From positions 62,001-126,000 of the forward strand of contig CAKZON010000069.1 of the NCBI GenBank assembly GCA_937136425.1: DNA of 64,000 nt, in the 5' to 3' direction. The position numbers were made by a program, and so were the translations under genes. Each line of letters begins with the position of its first letter. The first letter of the stretch is position 1. Below, piece by piece: positions 53,991 through 63,032 of the stretch. The notes below the pieces were generated by a model. The model ran no database searches and had not been told where the DNA came from. It saw nothing but the letters and a program-made list of their open reading frames with translations. This DNA is from an uncultured Crocinitomix sp. GTDB taxonomy: Bacteria > Bacteroidota > Bacteroidia > Flavobacteriales_D > Crocinitomicaceae.

Positions 53991-54671
53991 TTATTCAATG
54001 TAAATTGAAATCGTCTCTCCTTGTTTATCAAACACTTTGATTTTATCTGGACTATTATTAACAACCTTTTCATTTGGGTATAAGTGATATATCCCGATCA
54101 TTTTAGCGTCAATTTTCATACCTTTCTCATTGGCATCATGAACAATCCATGATGGAACAAACGCCCAATCTATTGTACCTATTTTTAAAATTGTATCTGC
54201 CGATTCAGTATCTCCTGATAAAAATATTTTTTTCCCATGCCAGGTTATCAAATATGAATAATGCCGAAACGAGAACCTGTGTTTTGTTTCAAATACCTGA
54301 ATGGAAAAACCCGTAGTTGAATCAGTTAAATTTTCCAATTTAGAAATATTCCACTTTCCGTATTTTTTTCCATTTTTTTTCCTCAAAGTTTTACGCATAT
54401 TTTTTCCAGAATAATGGTCAGGGTGCTTATGCGTAAAAATGAAAATTGAATTCTCCTTAATACTATCAAGTTCCGATTCATCATACTCCATATAATTAAA
54501 TGCTCCAGATTTGTAGGGAAAATCAACATAAATGTTCAAATCACCATCAGTCATGTATAGTCCACAATTGCCAATAAATTTTACTTTAATCTCGTTAACC
54601 TGGGCAAGACCAAATTTTGAAATAAAAACGACGATCAAAATGAAGAGTGCTTTTAAGTAATTGAATTTCAT
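53991..54671 (-). CDS. MBL-fold metallo-hydrolase, exported
   Basis: A 226-residue protein with signal peptide (FISKFGLAQ). Metallo-beta-lactamase fold motifs are present: IFTHKHPDHYSG with the HxHxDH set (here H-K-H-P-D-H), SGDTESAD with the bridging Asp, and GIYHLYPNE with the last His. The family includes many hydrolases; the substrate is unknown. It is a one-gene cassette-like unit between two attC-like sites. Confidence 0.85.
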   Translation of the reverse strand: MKFNYLKALFILIVVFISKFGLAQVNEIKVKFIGNCGLYMTDGDLNIYVDFPYKSGAFNYMEYDESELDSIKENSIFIFTHKHPDHYSGKNMRKTLRKKNGKKYGKWNISKLENLTDSTTGFSIQVFETKHRFSFRHYSYLITWHGKKIFLSGDTESADTILKIGTIDWAFVPSWIVHDANEKGMKIDAKMIGIYHLYPNEKVVNNSPDKIKVFDKQGETISIYIE

Positions 54672-54687
54672 ATGAGCTTTTTATTAT

Positions 54688-54752
54688 TGCAAACGGTTCG
54701 GATATGAGTAGCAGATGAGTCACGAGCCTAATACTCATCTCTTTTGTTGGCA
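54688..54752 (-). repeat. attC-like site
   Basis: Inner stem ATGAGTA (54704-54710) / TACTCAT (54732-54738), or AGATGAGT / ACTCATCT in an alternative register. Outer cores are TGCAAAC and GTTGGCA. The minus strand starts TGCCAACAAAAG and ends ATCCGAACCGTTTGCA. Confidence 0.65.
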
Positions 54753-54756
54753 TTCG

Positions 54757-56169
54757 TTATTCTTTTTTCGTTTTAAAATTGATTTCATAATTATTAATTC
54801 CATATCCATTTAGGGATTTAAAACTCCAACCAGTTAATACAAATTGATATTCTTTATCAGGCTTCAACTCTAATTCAATAAATACCGATTTATTATCTTC
54901 TGAGTATGTTATCTCTCCCATTTTAGGAAAAGCCTTATCTCCTTTTTCTCCTTCGCTTATTGAATAACCTTTGCCCCTTAATGGTCTATCAAAAATGATT
55001 TCCATTTTTTTGATGTTATGATTTACTATTTGATTTCCGTTTCCAAAAGGTTTTATCTCAACAACCTTAGGTCGTCGGTTATCAATTTCCTTTTCAATTT
55101 CGGTCATGTTATCCGCAATTTTATCAAAGAATTTTACCAATTCAGGCATAAAACTTTCCAAAGTTGGAAATACCTCTCTGTTTTGGCCATATCGCTCTAA
55201 TTCTTGAACAAGTTTGTCTGTCCATAAAAACCCTCGATTAATTTCATCATTTAATTCAGTTTCGATAAATTCACTTGGGTAATTGTGATCTTTCAAGTAT
55301 TTTATAACACCTGCTCTTACGACAGCTTCTGCATACATAGTTTGCCAACTTCCATATGCCTGTGATTCCATTTTGTCCTTTAATACACCAAAAATTAATT
55401 GTCCACTTTTAGAAAGTTCTGTATGGTACTTTTCTACAACATGATTCACAAAAGAATGATTGAATTCGTGCAATAAAGTCGGGAAATAATCATCCACTTT
55501 ATATTGTGGTATGCTTAAGCTGTCAACACTCCATGTCCCCATAATGGCATAAATAAATTCTTTGCCATTAATTGAGATGCTAGGCCCATAATTACCGCCC
55601 CCATTTCCCAATCCATTCACTATTCTAAATTCTCCTTTAGGTTTCTGTCCATAAAATTCTTGATACCAATTAACATCCAATTCATCATAAACCTTTTTAA
55701 AGTTTCCAGAAGCCGTTTCATATAATGGTTGATTGTCTTCAAAGAATTTTTCGCAATTAGCATCTAAATAGAATTTATTCAAAAGATGTAAAAATTTATT
55801 TGCCTTTTTCTTTCCCCACCTTTCTTCTGGAATTTCCTTAGAAAATGGAACAATTGCCCGAAATGGATATTTGTCTGTTAAGCTAATCGCCATGTGCATA
55901 ACGGCATCATATCCAATTCCTTTTTTACGTAGTTTCTTTTTTACATATTTTATTAATTCATGGTTTTTGTATGGTTTGAAATGCTTTTCTATATTTTCAA
56001 CATATTTTGGGAATCTATTTGAACTGTACTCTCTGCTATCGGCTAATCTGAAAATAATGCTTAAAAGTTCAACTCTTTCATCAACTTTCGGCTCTGCAAG
56101 TATTTCAGATTTTTGCCCATAACTATTAAAAGTCAATAAGAGTAATAAGATTATTGAAATTTGGTTCAT
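54757..56169 (-). CDS. DUF4932 zinc-peptidase-like protein
   Basis: ATG 56169 gives a signal peptide (SIILLLLLTFNSYGQ) and 470 residues. The DUF4932 part spans about 25-330, with FPTLLHEFNHSFVNHVVEK (HExxH zinc motif) and a later MYAEAVVRAG that may supply the third ligand Glu. The last 100 residues form an Ig-like domain (VVEIKPFGNGNQIVNHNIKKMEIIFDRP) of the Big_5/SbsA type. It is probably a periplasmic or secreted metallopeptidase; the substrate is unknown. attC-like sites flank it. Confidence 0.82.
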   Translation of the reverse strand: MNQISIILLLLLTFNSYGQKSEILAEPKVDERVELLSIIFRLADSREYSSNRFPKYVENIEKHFKPYKNHELIKYVKKKLRKKGIGYDAVMHMAISLTDKYPFRAIVPFSKEIPEERWGKKKANKFLHLLNKFYLDANCEKFFEDNQPLYETASGNFKKVYDELDVNWYQEFYGQKPKGEFRIVNGLGNGGGNYGPSISINGKEFIYAIMGTWSVDSLSIPQYKVDDYFPTLLHEFNHSFVNHVVEKYHTELSKSGQLIFGVLKDKMESQAYGSWQTMYAEAVVRAGVIKYLKDHNYPSEFIETELNDEINRGFLWTDKLVQELERYGQNREVFPTLESFMPELVKFFDKIADNMTEIEKEIDNRRPKVVEIKPFGNGNQIVNHNIKKMEIIFDRPLRGKGYSISEGEKGDKAFPKMGEITYSEDNKSVFIELELKPDKEYQFVLTGWSFKSLNGYGINNYEINFKTKKE

Positions 56170-56190
56170 AATTTGGTTCGCTTTAATAAT

Positions 56191-56259
56191 GCGCAACGTT
56201 TTGAGTAAATTTGCGTTGCTGTAAGGTAACACAAAAATGAAATTTAGGTTTTGTTAGCT
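56191..56259 (-). repeat. attC-like site overlapping a gene end
   Basis: Inner stem TAAATTT (56206-56212) / AAATTTA (56240-56246), outer cores GCGCAACG and TTGTTAGC. The minus strand starts AAGCTAACAAAACC, inside the last codons of the gene stopping at 56244, and ends TTTACTCAAAACGTTGCGC. Confidence 0.68.
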
Positions 56260-56696
56260 TTCGTTTTAAGGTTTTCAATCTCATCCAAAAGCATCAATGC
56301 ATCTTCAACAATGGTCTTCTCCTTTGTTTCTTTTGGATTCCAGGTAGATTTTCTATGGTATTCAATTAACTTTGAAATAACAGAAGGCTTGTTCAAATTA
56401 ACCATACAATTTTCATTTTCTAATTCTTCGGTTTCCTTGTAAATAATACCTGTATTATCAAGCCAAGAACTTATACTCCATTTTACGTTTTTTGAATCAT
56501 TTTCTATTAACCTTAAGTTATCATCTTCCTTAAAAAGAAGAATTAGTGGAGAACCCCAAAAACCTTTCATATAAATTAATACCTTTTCTGCTCGGTTAGA
56601 ATAGTCGTAATCTGAAAGTTCAAAATGTCCTCTTTTCCAAAGAAAAGACTCATTATTCACAGATATTCTTCTTATTGGAATTTTTTTAAAGCTCAT
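56244..56696 (-). CDS. Hypothetical protein
   Basis: A 150-residue soluble protein (MSFKKIPIRRISVNNESFLWKR) with a beta-rich first half (FELSDYDYSNRAEKVLIYMKG) and a helical, Lys- and Glu-rich C-terminus. No family recognised. The last codons, coding KANKT, run into the left core of an attC-like site. Confidence 0.55.
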   Translation of the reverse strand: MSFKKIPIRRISVNNESFLWKRGHFELSDYDYSNRAEKVLIYMKGFWGSPLILLFKEDDNLRLIENDSKNVKWSISSWLDNTGIIYKETEELENENCMVNLNKPSVISKLIEYHRKSTWNPKETKEKTIVEDALMLLDEIENLKTKANKT

Positions 56697-56706
56697 ATTT
56701 AATGAA

Positions 56707-56758
56707 AGCTAACATAAGAATAAAACCTATCTGGGTTTTATTCCGTTTATAGTTATTG
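56707..56758 (-). repeat. attC-like site at the array edge
   Basis: Perfect 10-bp inner stem GAATAAAACC (56718-56727) / GGTTTTATTC (56734-56743), loop of 6. Outer cores GCTAAC and GTTAT. The minus strand ends TTTTATTCTTATGTTAGC, one variant of the consensus. It lies between the natB stop and the first cassette-like gene. Confidence 0.55.
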
Positions 56759-56811
56759 TTCCACTAATTTACAGAAATCTAATAGAATTCTCAATCCTAA
56801 CTTAACTCCTC

Positions 56812-57993
56812 CTATCTTAGCACATTAGACTCCTTGCCAAACTGCTTGAATGAAACAAATACTGCAACAGCTGAAAGTAAAATCAATGAAGCAAAGGTTA
56901 TAATTAATGGCCCAACCTCAGCATTGCCTGCAATAATTGCTTTGGCAGACATAACAACGTTTACAATTGGAATGCACGCCGTGGTATAGTTCAACTCCAA
57001 ACCTGGTAAAAAGCCCAACATTGCCGGAACAATAACAGCCATATTTAGAGGTGTTAAGATACTTTGTGCTTCTTTAAACGAACGGGCATAAACAGAGACA
57101 GGAATCATGATTCCTGCAAAGAAAATGGCTACTGGAATTAAGAGTAAATACAGTGTAATGACCAATTGTGGAGATACAATTTCTGCAATTGCTGTGGTTA
57201 ACGGTCCGCCATCTCCCATTAAATAAACACTACCTACTAAACCAACTAAAGCAATTGTTGCGCTTAACAAACCAAAGGCCGTAACAACAATCATTTTGCC
57301 GATTAAAATGTGTACGCGATTTACTGGTGTAACCAATAAGGTTTCAATTGTTCCACGTTCTTTTTCTCCCGCAAATAAATCAATTGCGGGTAACATACAG
57401 CCCATAAAACAAAAGGCCATGAATATATAAGGTAAAAATCCACCTGCATATTTTCCAATAATTTCGCGCAGGGTACTTTTATTTGTAGCTACCAAGTTTA
57501 GCGGTTCTACATAGTCTGACGGTAATTCATTTAATGCCAATCTTTCTTGCACTAAATATTCTTCTTGTTCGTCCAGCAAGTTTTCAAATCGATCATACTC
57601 TTCTTCATTTGCTTGTCGGTAATGCACACCATAAGTGGCTTGTTCACCACTTGCATATGCGTGATCAAAATCATCTGCAAACCAAATTCCTAAATTAATT
57701 GTGTGGCTTTTTACATCTGCAGATAATGCAAAAGTGTCTTCATACTCTACAAATTTGAAATTTTCGGCTGCGTCCATTCTCTCAATCATAGCGGCTGATT
57801 GATTATTTAGCACATAACCTATTTCCAATTCTTTACCTGCTTCTTTTTCTGATTGCGACTCTTGTACGGTGGTTATTAAATAAATGATTAAAGGAAAAAC
57901 CAATAACGGAATCATAATCATTCGCATTATGGTTCGTTTGTCCCGAAACATGTCTAAAAACTCCTTTTTTGCTATTAAAATGATCTTTTTCAT
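56812..57993 (-). CDS. natB: NatB-like ABC exporter permease
   Basis: A 393-residue protein with a first helix at about 20-41 preceded by KKEFLDMFRDKRTIMRMIMIPLLVFP, typical of NatB. A large extracytoplasmic domain to about 185 and five or six C-terminal helices follow, with DLFAGEKERGTIETLLVTPVNR between them. NatB with NatA exports Na+ or other substrates; the exact substrate is not provable here. The ATPase gene lies 10 bp upstream. Confidence 0.87.
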   Translation of the reverse strand: MKKIILIAKKEFLDMFRDKRTIMRMIMIPLLVFPLIIYLITTVQESQSEKEAGKELEIGYVLNNQSAAMIERMDAAENFKFVEYEDTFALSADVKSHTINLGIWFADDFDHAYASGEQATYGVHYRQANEEEYDRFENLLDEQEEYLVQERLALNELPSDYVEPLNLVATNKSTLREIIGKYAGGFLPYIFMAFCFMGCMLPAIDLFAGEKERGTIETLLVTPVNRVHILIGKMIVVTAFGLLSATIALVGLVGSVYLMGDGGPLTTAIAEIVSPQLVITLYLLLIPVAIFFAGIMIPVSVYARSFKEAQSILTPLNMAVIVPAMLGFLPGLELNYTTACIPIVNVVMSAKAIIAGNAEVGPLIITFASLILLSAVAVFVSFKQFGKESNVLR

Positions 57994-58003
57994 ATGGAAT
58001 GGG

Positions 58004-58780
58004 TTAGGCGTTTAGGGATTTGTTTTCGTTTACAATTCTTATAAATTCACCGGTTAATGAGTCGGCTTGCATATTGGCTCTAAAATTGTCCATTGAGTCA
58101 TTATAAAGTAGTTTTCCTTTATTAATAATGGCTAAATCATCACACAATAAATCAACCTCAGACATAATATGTGAGGAGAAAATGACCGTTTTACCCTGCG
58201 TTTTACAATCACGAATAAGTTTGATAATATTTTCGGCAGTAATTACATCTAAACCTGAAGTTGGTTCATCAAAAACTACCACAGCTGGGTCATGAATCAT
58301 TGTTCTAGTTATCGACACCTTTTGTTTCATTCCTGTTGATAATTGTCCAATTCGCTTTCCAGCAAAATCGTGCATATCTAATAAGTCGTAATAATGCTTT
58401 TTTCGAGCTTCAAATTCGGCAGTGGGTACATCATTTAACTCGGCATAATATTTTAAAACCTCATCTGCAGTCAATCTTTCATAAAGTCCTGTTGAGCCTG
58501 TTAAAAAACCAATGCTTTTGCGCACTTCTTTGGATTGTGTTGCCACATCATGTCCACAAACTTCAATTTTACCGCTTGTTGGTTTTATAATGGTTGAAAT
58601 CATGCGGAGGGTTGTCGTTTTCCCGGCACCATTTGGTCCTAAAAGGGAAAATATTTTACCTGGTTCGCAATTAAACGAAATCTTGTTAACGGGCACGGCT
58701 TCTCTATCCGTTGTATTATATTCCTTTTGTTGCTTTTTAGAAAGCTTAAAGGATTTGTATAGGTTTTCGACTTTTATCAT
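58004..58780 (-). CDS. natA: NatA-like ABC transporter ATPase
   Basis: A 258-residue ABC ATPase with Walker A GPNGAGKTT (residues about 48-56), signature LSTGMKQKVSITRTMIHDP and Walker B VVVFDEPTSGLD, plus the H-loop IFSSHIMSE. It pairs with the NatB-like permease downstream as a two-gene operon. Energy coupling for export through the cytoplasmic membrane is the expected role. Confidence 0.9.
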   Translation of the reverse strand: MIKVENLYKSFKLSKKQQKEYNTTDREAVPVNKISFNCEPGKIFSLLGPNGAGKTTTLRMISTIIKPTSGKIEVCGHDVATQSKEVRKSIGFLTGSTGLYERLTADEVLKYYAELNDVPTAEFEARKKHYYDLLDMHDFAGKRIGQLSTGMKQKVSITRTMIHDPAVVVFDEPTSGLDVITAENIIKLIRDCKTQGKTVIFSSHIMSEVDLLCDDLAIINKGKLLYNDSMDNFRANMQADSLTGEFIRIVNENKSLNA

Positions 58781-59018
58781 TCTTGGATTTTTGACAAATA
58801 TACTTTTTATTTTGGTATTTTGCTAAATAAATTAGCTTTGTTTGTTTTTACCGATTTCCACCAATTAGTGTTCAATTTTTGAATAATGTTACAGTTTTTA
58901 TCTCTTTTTCTGTAATTCTGGCTTATCTTTTCAATTTGAATCGAAAAAAACTAAACCAACTAACATTTTTATTTTAATAAAGACTTTTGCTTAGACTAAT
59001 TACCGATTGAATTAGGGC

Positions 59019-59026
59019 TATTTTTG
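59019..59026 (+). promoter_or_regulatory. -7 box of the M23 peptidase gene
   Basis: TATTTTTG is an exact TAnnTTTG match 33 bp before the ATG; I see no TTG at the usual -33 distance. Confidence 0.35.
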
Positions 59027-59059
59027 TGATTGCATATAACTACAGAAAACACTCCCTCA

Positions 59060-60361
59060 ATGAACACCATTCATAATTTCGGATTTCTTTTTCTTTCATT
59101 TTTATTTGTTGCTTGCGGCGGAAATGAAGAACCAATTGTTGAAGTAATCGAAAAAGATTCGGTAATTATTCCTCCACCCGTAATTGAATACGGTTTTGTT
59201 TTAGACTCTTTTCAAGTTAAACGAGACACGGTTGAAGATAACTGGACTATGAGTCATATGTTTGCACCCTACGGTGTGTCGCAATGGGACATTAATGTAG
59301 CTGCCGAACGCGCTGCAGACTCTTTAGTTGGTTTGCGTTATGTAAAAGAAGGTGTGCCGTTTATTATTTTATCTGAATTAGGCGACACCTCTGAAACCGC
59401 TCAATACTTTATTTATCCTAAAAACATTGTAGACTACGTTATTTTTGATTTTAGAGATTCTGTAGTCGTTGAAAAACAATCGAAACCAAATGAGGTGCAT
59501 GAAAAAATACTCTCTGGTGAAATCATCCAAAACTCTAACCTCACCTTTGCATTAGATCAACAATTAGAGGACATCAATATGACAGGAGAAATGGCTGAAT
59601 ATATTGCAGGCGTTTTTGCTTGGACAATTGACTTTTTCCGTTTACATCCTGGTGATGAATTTAAGGTAATTTATAATGAAAAATCGGTAGAAGGAACACC
59701 TTATGCAGTAGGCGGAATTACCTCGGCTTGGTTTAAACATCAAGGGCATGAATTTTACGCATTTCAATATGCTTTAGATTCGACAGGAACACAAATTGGT
59801 TTCTTTAATGAAGAAGGAAAAGAGATGAGACGTCCATTTTTAATGGCACCAGTAAAATATTCGCGTATAAGTTCTGGTTATAGTGGGCGCCGTTTTCATC
59901 CTGTACAAAAAAGATGGAAAGCGCATTTAGGAACAGACTATGCCGCACCAAAAGGTACTCCAATTATGTCAACCGCTAACGGAACTGTTATTGCTGCATC
60001 TTACACCAGTGGAAATGGAAACTATGTAAAAGTAAAGCATGACGACACTTACACCACGCAATATTTACACATGACTGGTTTTGCAGAAGGTATTCGAAAA
60101 GGAGTGTATGTTGAGCAAGGGCAAACTATTGGATATGTTGGAAGCACAGGACTAGCAACTGGCCCACACGTATGTTATCGTTTTTGGAAAAATGGGAAAC
60201 AAATTGACCACCGTGCAGAGAAGTTTCCAACTTCAGTTCCTATGGTTGATTCGCTACTGCCTTCTTATATGGAATACATCAAACCTATTCGCGCAAGGAT
60301 AGATTCTATGCCTATTACGCCATATATTGTGGAAGAAGAGGTTGTTGATTCAGTTCAATAA
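59060..60361 (+). CDS. M23 family peptidase lipoprotein
   Basis: ATG 59060 gives a lipobox (LSFLFVACG) and 433 residues; the TTG at 59030 is too far upstream. The LytM domain at about 275-390 has SSGYSGRRFHPV, HLGTDYAAP and, where most members show HxH, TGPHVCYRFWKNG. The HVC variant is, as I recall, common in this Bacteroidota subgroup. A domain for LysM-like or OapA-like binding precedes it. The enzyme cleaves peptidoglycan cross-links in the periplasm. Confidence 0.88.
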   Translation: MNTIHNFGFLFLSFLFVACGGNEEPIVEVIEKDSVIIPPPVIEYGFVLDSFQVKRDTVEDNWTMSHMFAPYGVSQWDINVAAERAADSLVGLRYVKEGVPFIILSELGDTSETAQYFIYPKNIVDYVIFDFRDSVVVEKQSKPNEVHEKILSGEIIQNSNLTFALDQQLEDINMTGEMAEYIAGVFAWTIDFFRLHPGDEFKVIYNEKSVEGTPYAVGGITSAWFKHQGHEFYAFQYALDSTGTQIGFFNEEGKEMRRPFLMAPVKYSRISSGYSGRRFHPVQKRWKAHLGTDYAAPKGTPIMSTANGTVIAASYTSGNGNYVKVKHDDTYTTQYLHMTGFAEGIRKGVYVEQGQTIGYVGSTGLATGPHVCYRFWKNGKQIDHRAEKFPTSVPMVDSLLPSYMEYIKPIRARIDSMPITPYIVEEEVVDSVQ

Positions 60362-60363
60362 GC

Positions 60364-60612
60364 TTAACGCTTAAACAATTTTCTATTCAAGAAAATTAAT
60401 AGTACAGCTCCTACTGTCCCTGTAATAAGAGATCCTAACCAAGATCCTCCGTCACCACCTAATCCTAAAACACCAAATAGCCAGCTTCCAAAAAACCCAC
60501 CGACAATACCAAGAATAATATTCCAGACAACTCCTTCAGATTTTGATTTCATCATTTTGCCTGCAAGCCAACCTGCAGCACCACCTATTATTATTGCAAC
60601 TATTATATCCAT
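60364..60612 (-). CDS. GlsB/YeaQ/YmgE family membrane protein
   Basis: An 82-residue protein with three hydrophobic segments, glycine-rich throughout: AIIIGGAAGWLAGKMMKS, IILGIVGGFFGSWLFGVLGL and ITGTVGAVLLIFL. These are the marks of the transglycosylase-associated-protein (GlsB/YeaQ) family linked to general stress. It converges with the M23 gene 2 bp from its stop. Confidence 0.9.
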   Translation of the reverse strand: MDIIVAIIIGGAAGWLAGKMMKSKSEGVVWNIILGIVGGFFGSWLFGVLGLGGDGGSWLGSLITGTVGAVLLIFLNRKLFKR

Positions 60613-60722
60613 ATGGGTAATTGTTTATTTTATTGAAAGGTAGTAAATATAGCTGACCTTGTCCAATTAGCTTCCATTTTATATGTAGAGTAGCAATTAT
60701 TTTCGATTAAGTGAATATTTGC

Positions 60723-62930
60723 CTAGTTCACTACTAGTGGACAAGTAGAATTTTTGCCATTTGCCCAAATTGTAACAACATAAATTCCTGACTCATGGAT
60801 AATATCATCAAGTATTAGTTGATTAGAACCAACCGCTTTGTTTTCATAAATCATCTTTCCGTCCAAGGCTGTTATAACTACAGATTCAATTCTATCATTA
60901 CTTACAATTTGTATGAGTCCGTTAGTTGGGTTTGGAAATACTGTAATAGAAGGATTCTCAATTCCATTATTTGGCAAAGAAAGAACTACATCACCTGTTC
61001 TAAATAAACTTTGTCCATAAGTTCCAACTATTAAGTCACCGTTATTGGCAACAGCAATGGCAGAATTTCCGTAAATATTATTGTTGGTTAAATTTGAAGT
61101 TAAATTCTCCCAAGTTTCACCATTATCAATTGATTGCCAAACACCACCATTTAAATTGTGCGTTGAATCTTGCTCGGCGCCGTTTAACCCAACAATTATT
61201 GAATTGCCAGCGTATAATAAATTACGCACCTCATTCGGTCCCTCACCATTCCAATCGCCACTTATATCATCAATCAACCCCTCATTGTCAATTTTAAAAA
61301 GCTTTCCATCCTTTGTTCCAGCATATAAATAAGGACTATTATATGCAATACTTAAAACAACATCTCCTGCAAAATAAGCTGGTACTGCACTTATACTTTC
61401 ACCATTATCACTACTAATGTAAATACCATTTTCTGTAGAGAAAAAAACGGTGTCATTGTCAGTATTGTAAACAATTTGTGTAGCAGCTAAATTTCCTGTT
61501 TCATTCCAGGTGTCTCCTCCGTCAGTAGATTTATAAACACCTGTTGTTACGGTAGGAATATTCAATTCTGACAACAGCATTTCATCTGTGTTATCGGGAT
61601 TTATTACAACATCCAATATTAATTTATTCCCAGAACGAGCAGGTTCCCATGTAGCAAAACCGTTTGTAGTTTTAAATAGACCTTGTGCGAATGTCCCTAA
61701 AAATAGCGTTTCAGAATCGTCCGGATGAATAACTAAATCCATTCCATGCGCTAAAGGCCCCGTTCTTGTCCAAGTTGCTCCATCATCATCAGAAATTGCT
61801 AAAGCCTCCTTGTTATATCTGTCGCCACCTAAATTATAACTGTGCTGCAATGATGTATAAATGCGCTCAGAACTTGGATCAACTTGCACGGCGCGAATTT
61901 CAGTTGCTAGTGGATTAGTGGACAATGCAGTCCATGTTGCACCATTATCCTCAGATTTAACTATTTCAGTTGAGCTAAATATACCAGCATAAATAATATC
62001 ATCCCTTGCATCAATTCCTATTAATAAGTGATCCTCCAATAAAGGATCAGTAATTCCGGTCCACAGCAAGGTTTCTGAAGTAAAGTAATTGGGTCGAAAA
62101 AACCCTGTTGAAATAATTTCAAGATGAGGACTTGTAGCCAAAATAGCCAAGTCAAAATTAAACTCTCCAACAACTCCAATATTTGCAAAAGTGAGTCCGT
62201 TGTCAAAACTTACATAAACTCCATTTGCTGCACCAGAAACAGCAAGCACTCCATTCATTTTATCAATTTGCAAAACTGCAGCTGTATCTGGTACATCAGG
62301 ATGTTGTTCCCAAGTTGCTCCAACATCATCCGAAAACCAAAGACCATGTTCATCTGTTCCAGCAAATAATCGGTCAGAATCAGAAATGTTTATGCAATGA
62401 ACAGAATTGTTTTGCAAACCTGAATAATTCCACGTTGAGCCACCATTATAACTTGAAAAAACACCATTTCCAATTCTACCAAAATCGTCTCCCTCACCAG
62501 TGCTTGCCAATAAGGTATCTCCATCTCCAGGATAGATTACTAATTGGGTTGTTTGCAAATCACGATTAAAAATAAATCCATCTGTCAAATGCTCCAATGT
62601 TGCACCGCCATCTGTAGTTTTTAGAATGCCATACCGGCCATAAATTTCGCAGAAATAAAGGGTGTCAGGATGCTCCAGATCCATGGTAATATGCCAACCT
62701 GTAAAGTTGGGATACTCCCCTGTCAGTAATTCCCAAGACTCTCCACCATCTATCGATTTCCAAACACCACCACCATCATCACTCCCAGCATAAACTATGT
62801 TAGCATTAGTTGGGTGAATTACAAAGTCTTTAAAAAAACCACCTTCTGGACCAAAATTTGTCCAAGTTTGTGCGGATGCACTGGATAAGAGGAAAATAAA
62901 TGCAATAATTGAAAAGTAAATATTCTTCAT
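60723..62930 (-). CDS. T9SS cargo with sortilin/BNR-type repeats
   Basis: ATG 62930 starts a signal peptide (IIAFIFLLSSASAQ); 735 residues. About ten repeats carry the Asp-box pattern S.DGG.TW (GGVWKSIDGGESWELL, KSEDNGATWTALS, STDGGDTWNETG), giving a sortilin-like propeller of two domains. The end, ITVFPNPTNGLIQI to SGIYVVTIW, is a type A T9SS sorting domain. Location: cell surface or medium; ligand unknown. Confidence 0.9.
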   Translation of the reverse strand: MKNIYFSIIAFIFLLSSASAQTWTNFGPEGGFFKDFVIHPTNANIVYAGSDDGGGVWKSIDGGESWELLTGEYPNFTGWHITMDLEHPDTLYFCEIYGRYGILKTTDGGATLEHLTDGFIFNRDLQTTQLVIYPGDGDTLLASTGEGDDFGRIGNGVFSSYNGGSTWNYSGLQNNSVHCINISDSDRLFAGTDEHGLWFSDDVGATWEQHPDVPDTAAVLQIDKMNGVLAVSGAANGVYVSFDNGLTFANIGVVGEFNFDLAILATSPHLEIISTGFFRPNYFTSETLLWTGITDPLLEDHLLIGIDARDDIIYAGIFSSTEIVKSEDNGATWTALSTNPLATEIRAVQVDPSSERIYTSLQHSYNLGGDRYNKEALAISDDDGATWTRTGPLAHGMDLVIHPDDSETLFLGTFAQGLFKTTNGFATWEPARSGNKLILDVVINPDNTDEMLLSELNIPTVTTGVYKSTDGGDTWNETGNLAATQIVYNTDNDTVFFSTENGIYISSDNGESISAVPAYFAGDVVLSIAYNSPYLYAGTKDGKLFKIDNEGLIDDISGDWNGEGPNEVRNLLYAGNSIIVGLNGAEQDSTHNLNGGVWQSIDNGETWENLTSNLTNNNIYGNSAIAVANNGDLIVGTYGQSLFRTGDVVLSLPNNGIENPSITVFPNPTNGLIQIVSNDRIESVVITALDGKMIYENKAVGSNQLILDDIIHESGIYVVTIWANGKNSTCPLVVN

Positions 62931-63032
62931 AGTAATGTAGTTTAGTTGCAATATAATATCGAAGTATTCGGATAATTCCCCTATTTTTAACTATAAATCT
63001 AACCTATTCAACCCATTATACGTTATTTCGGT

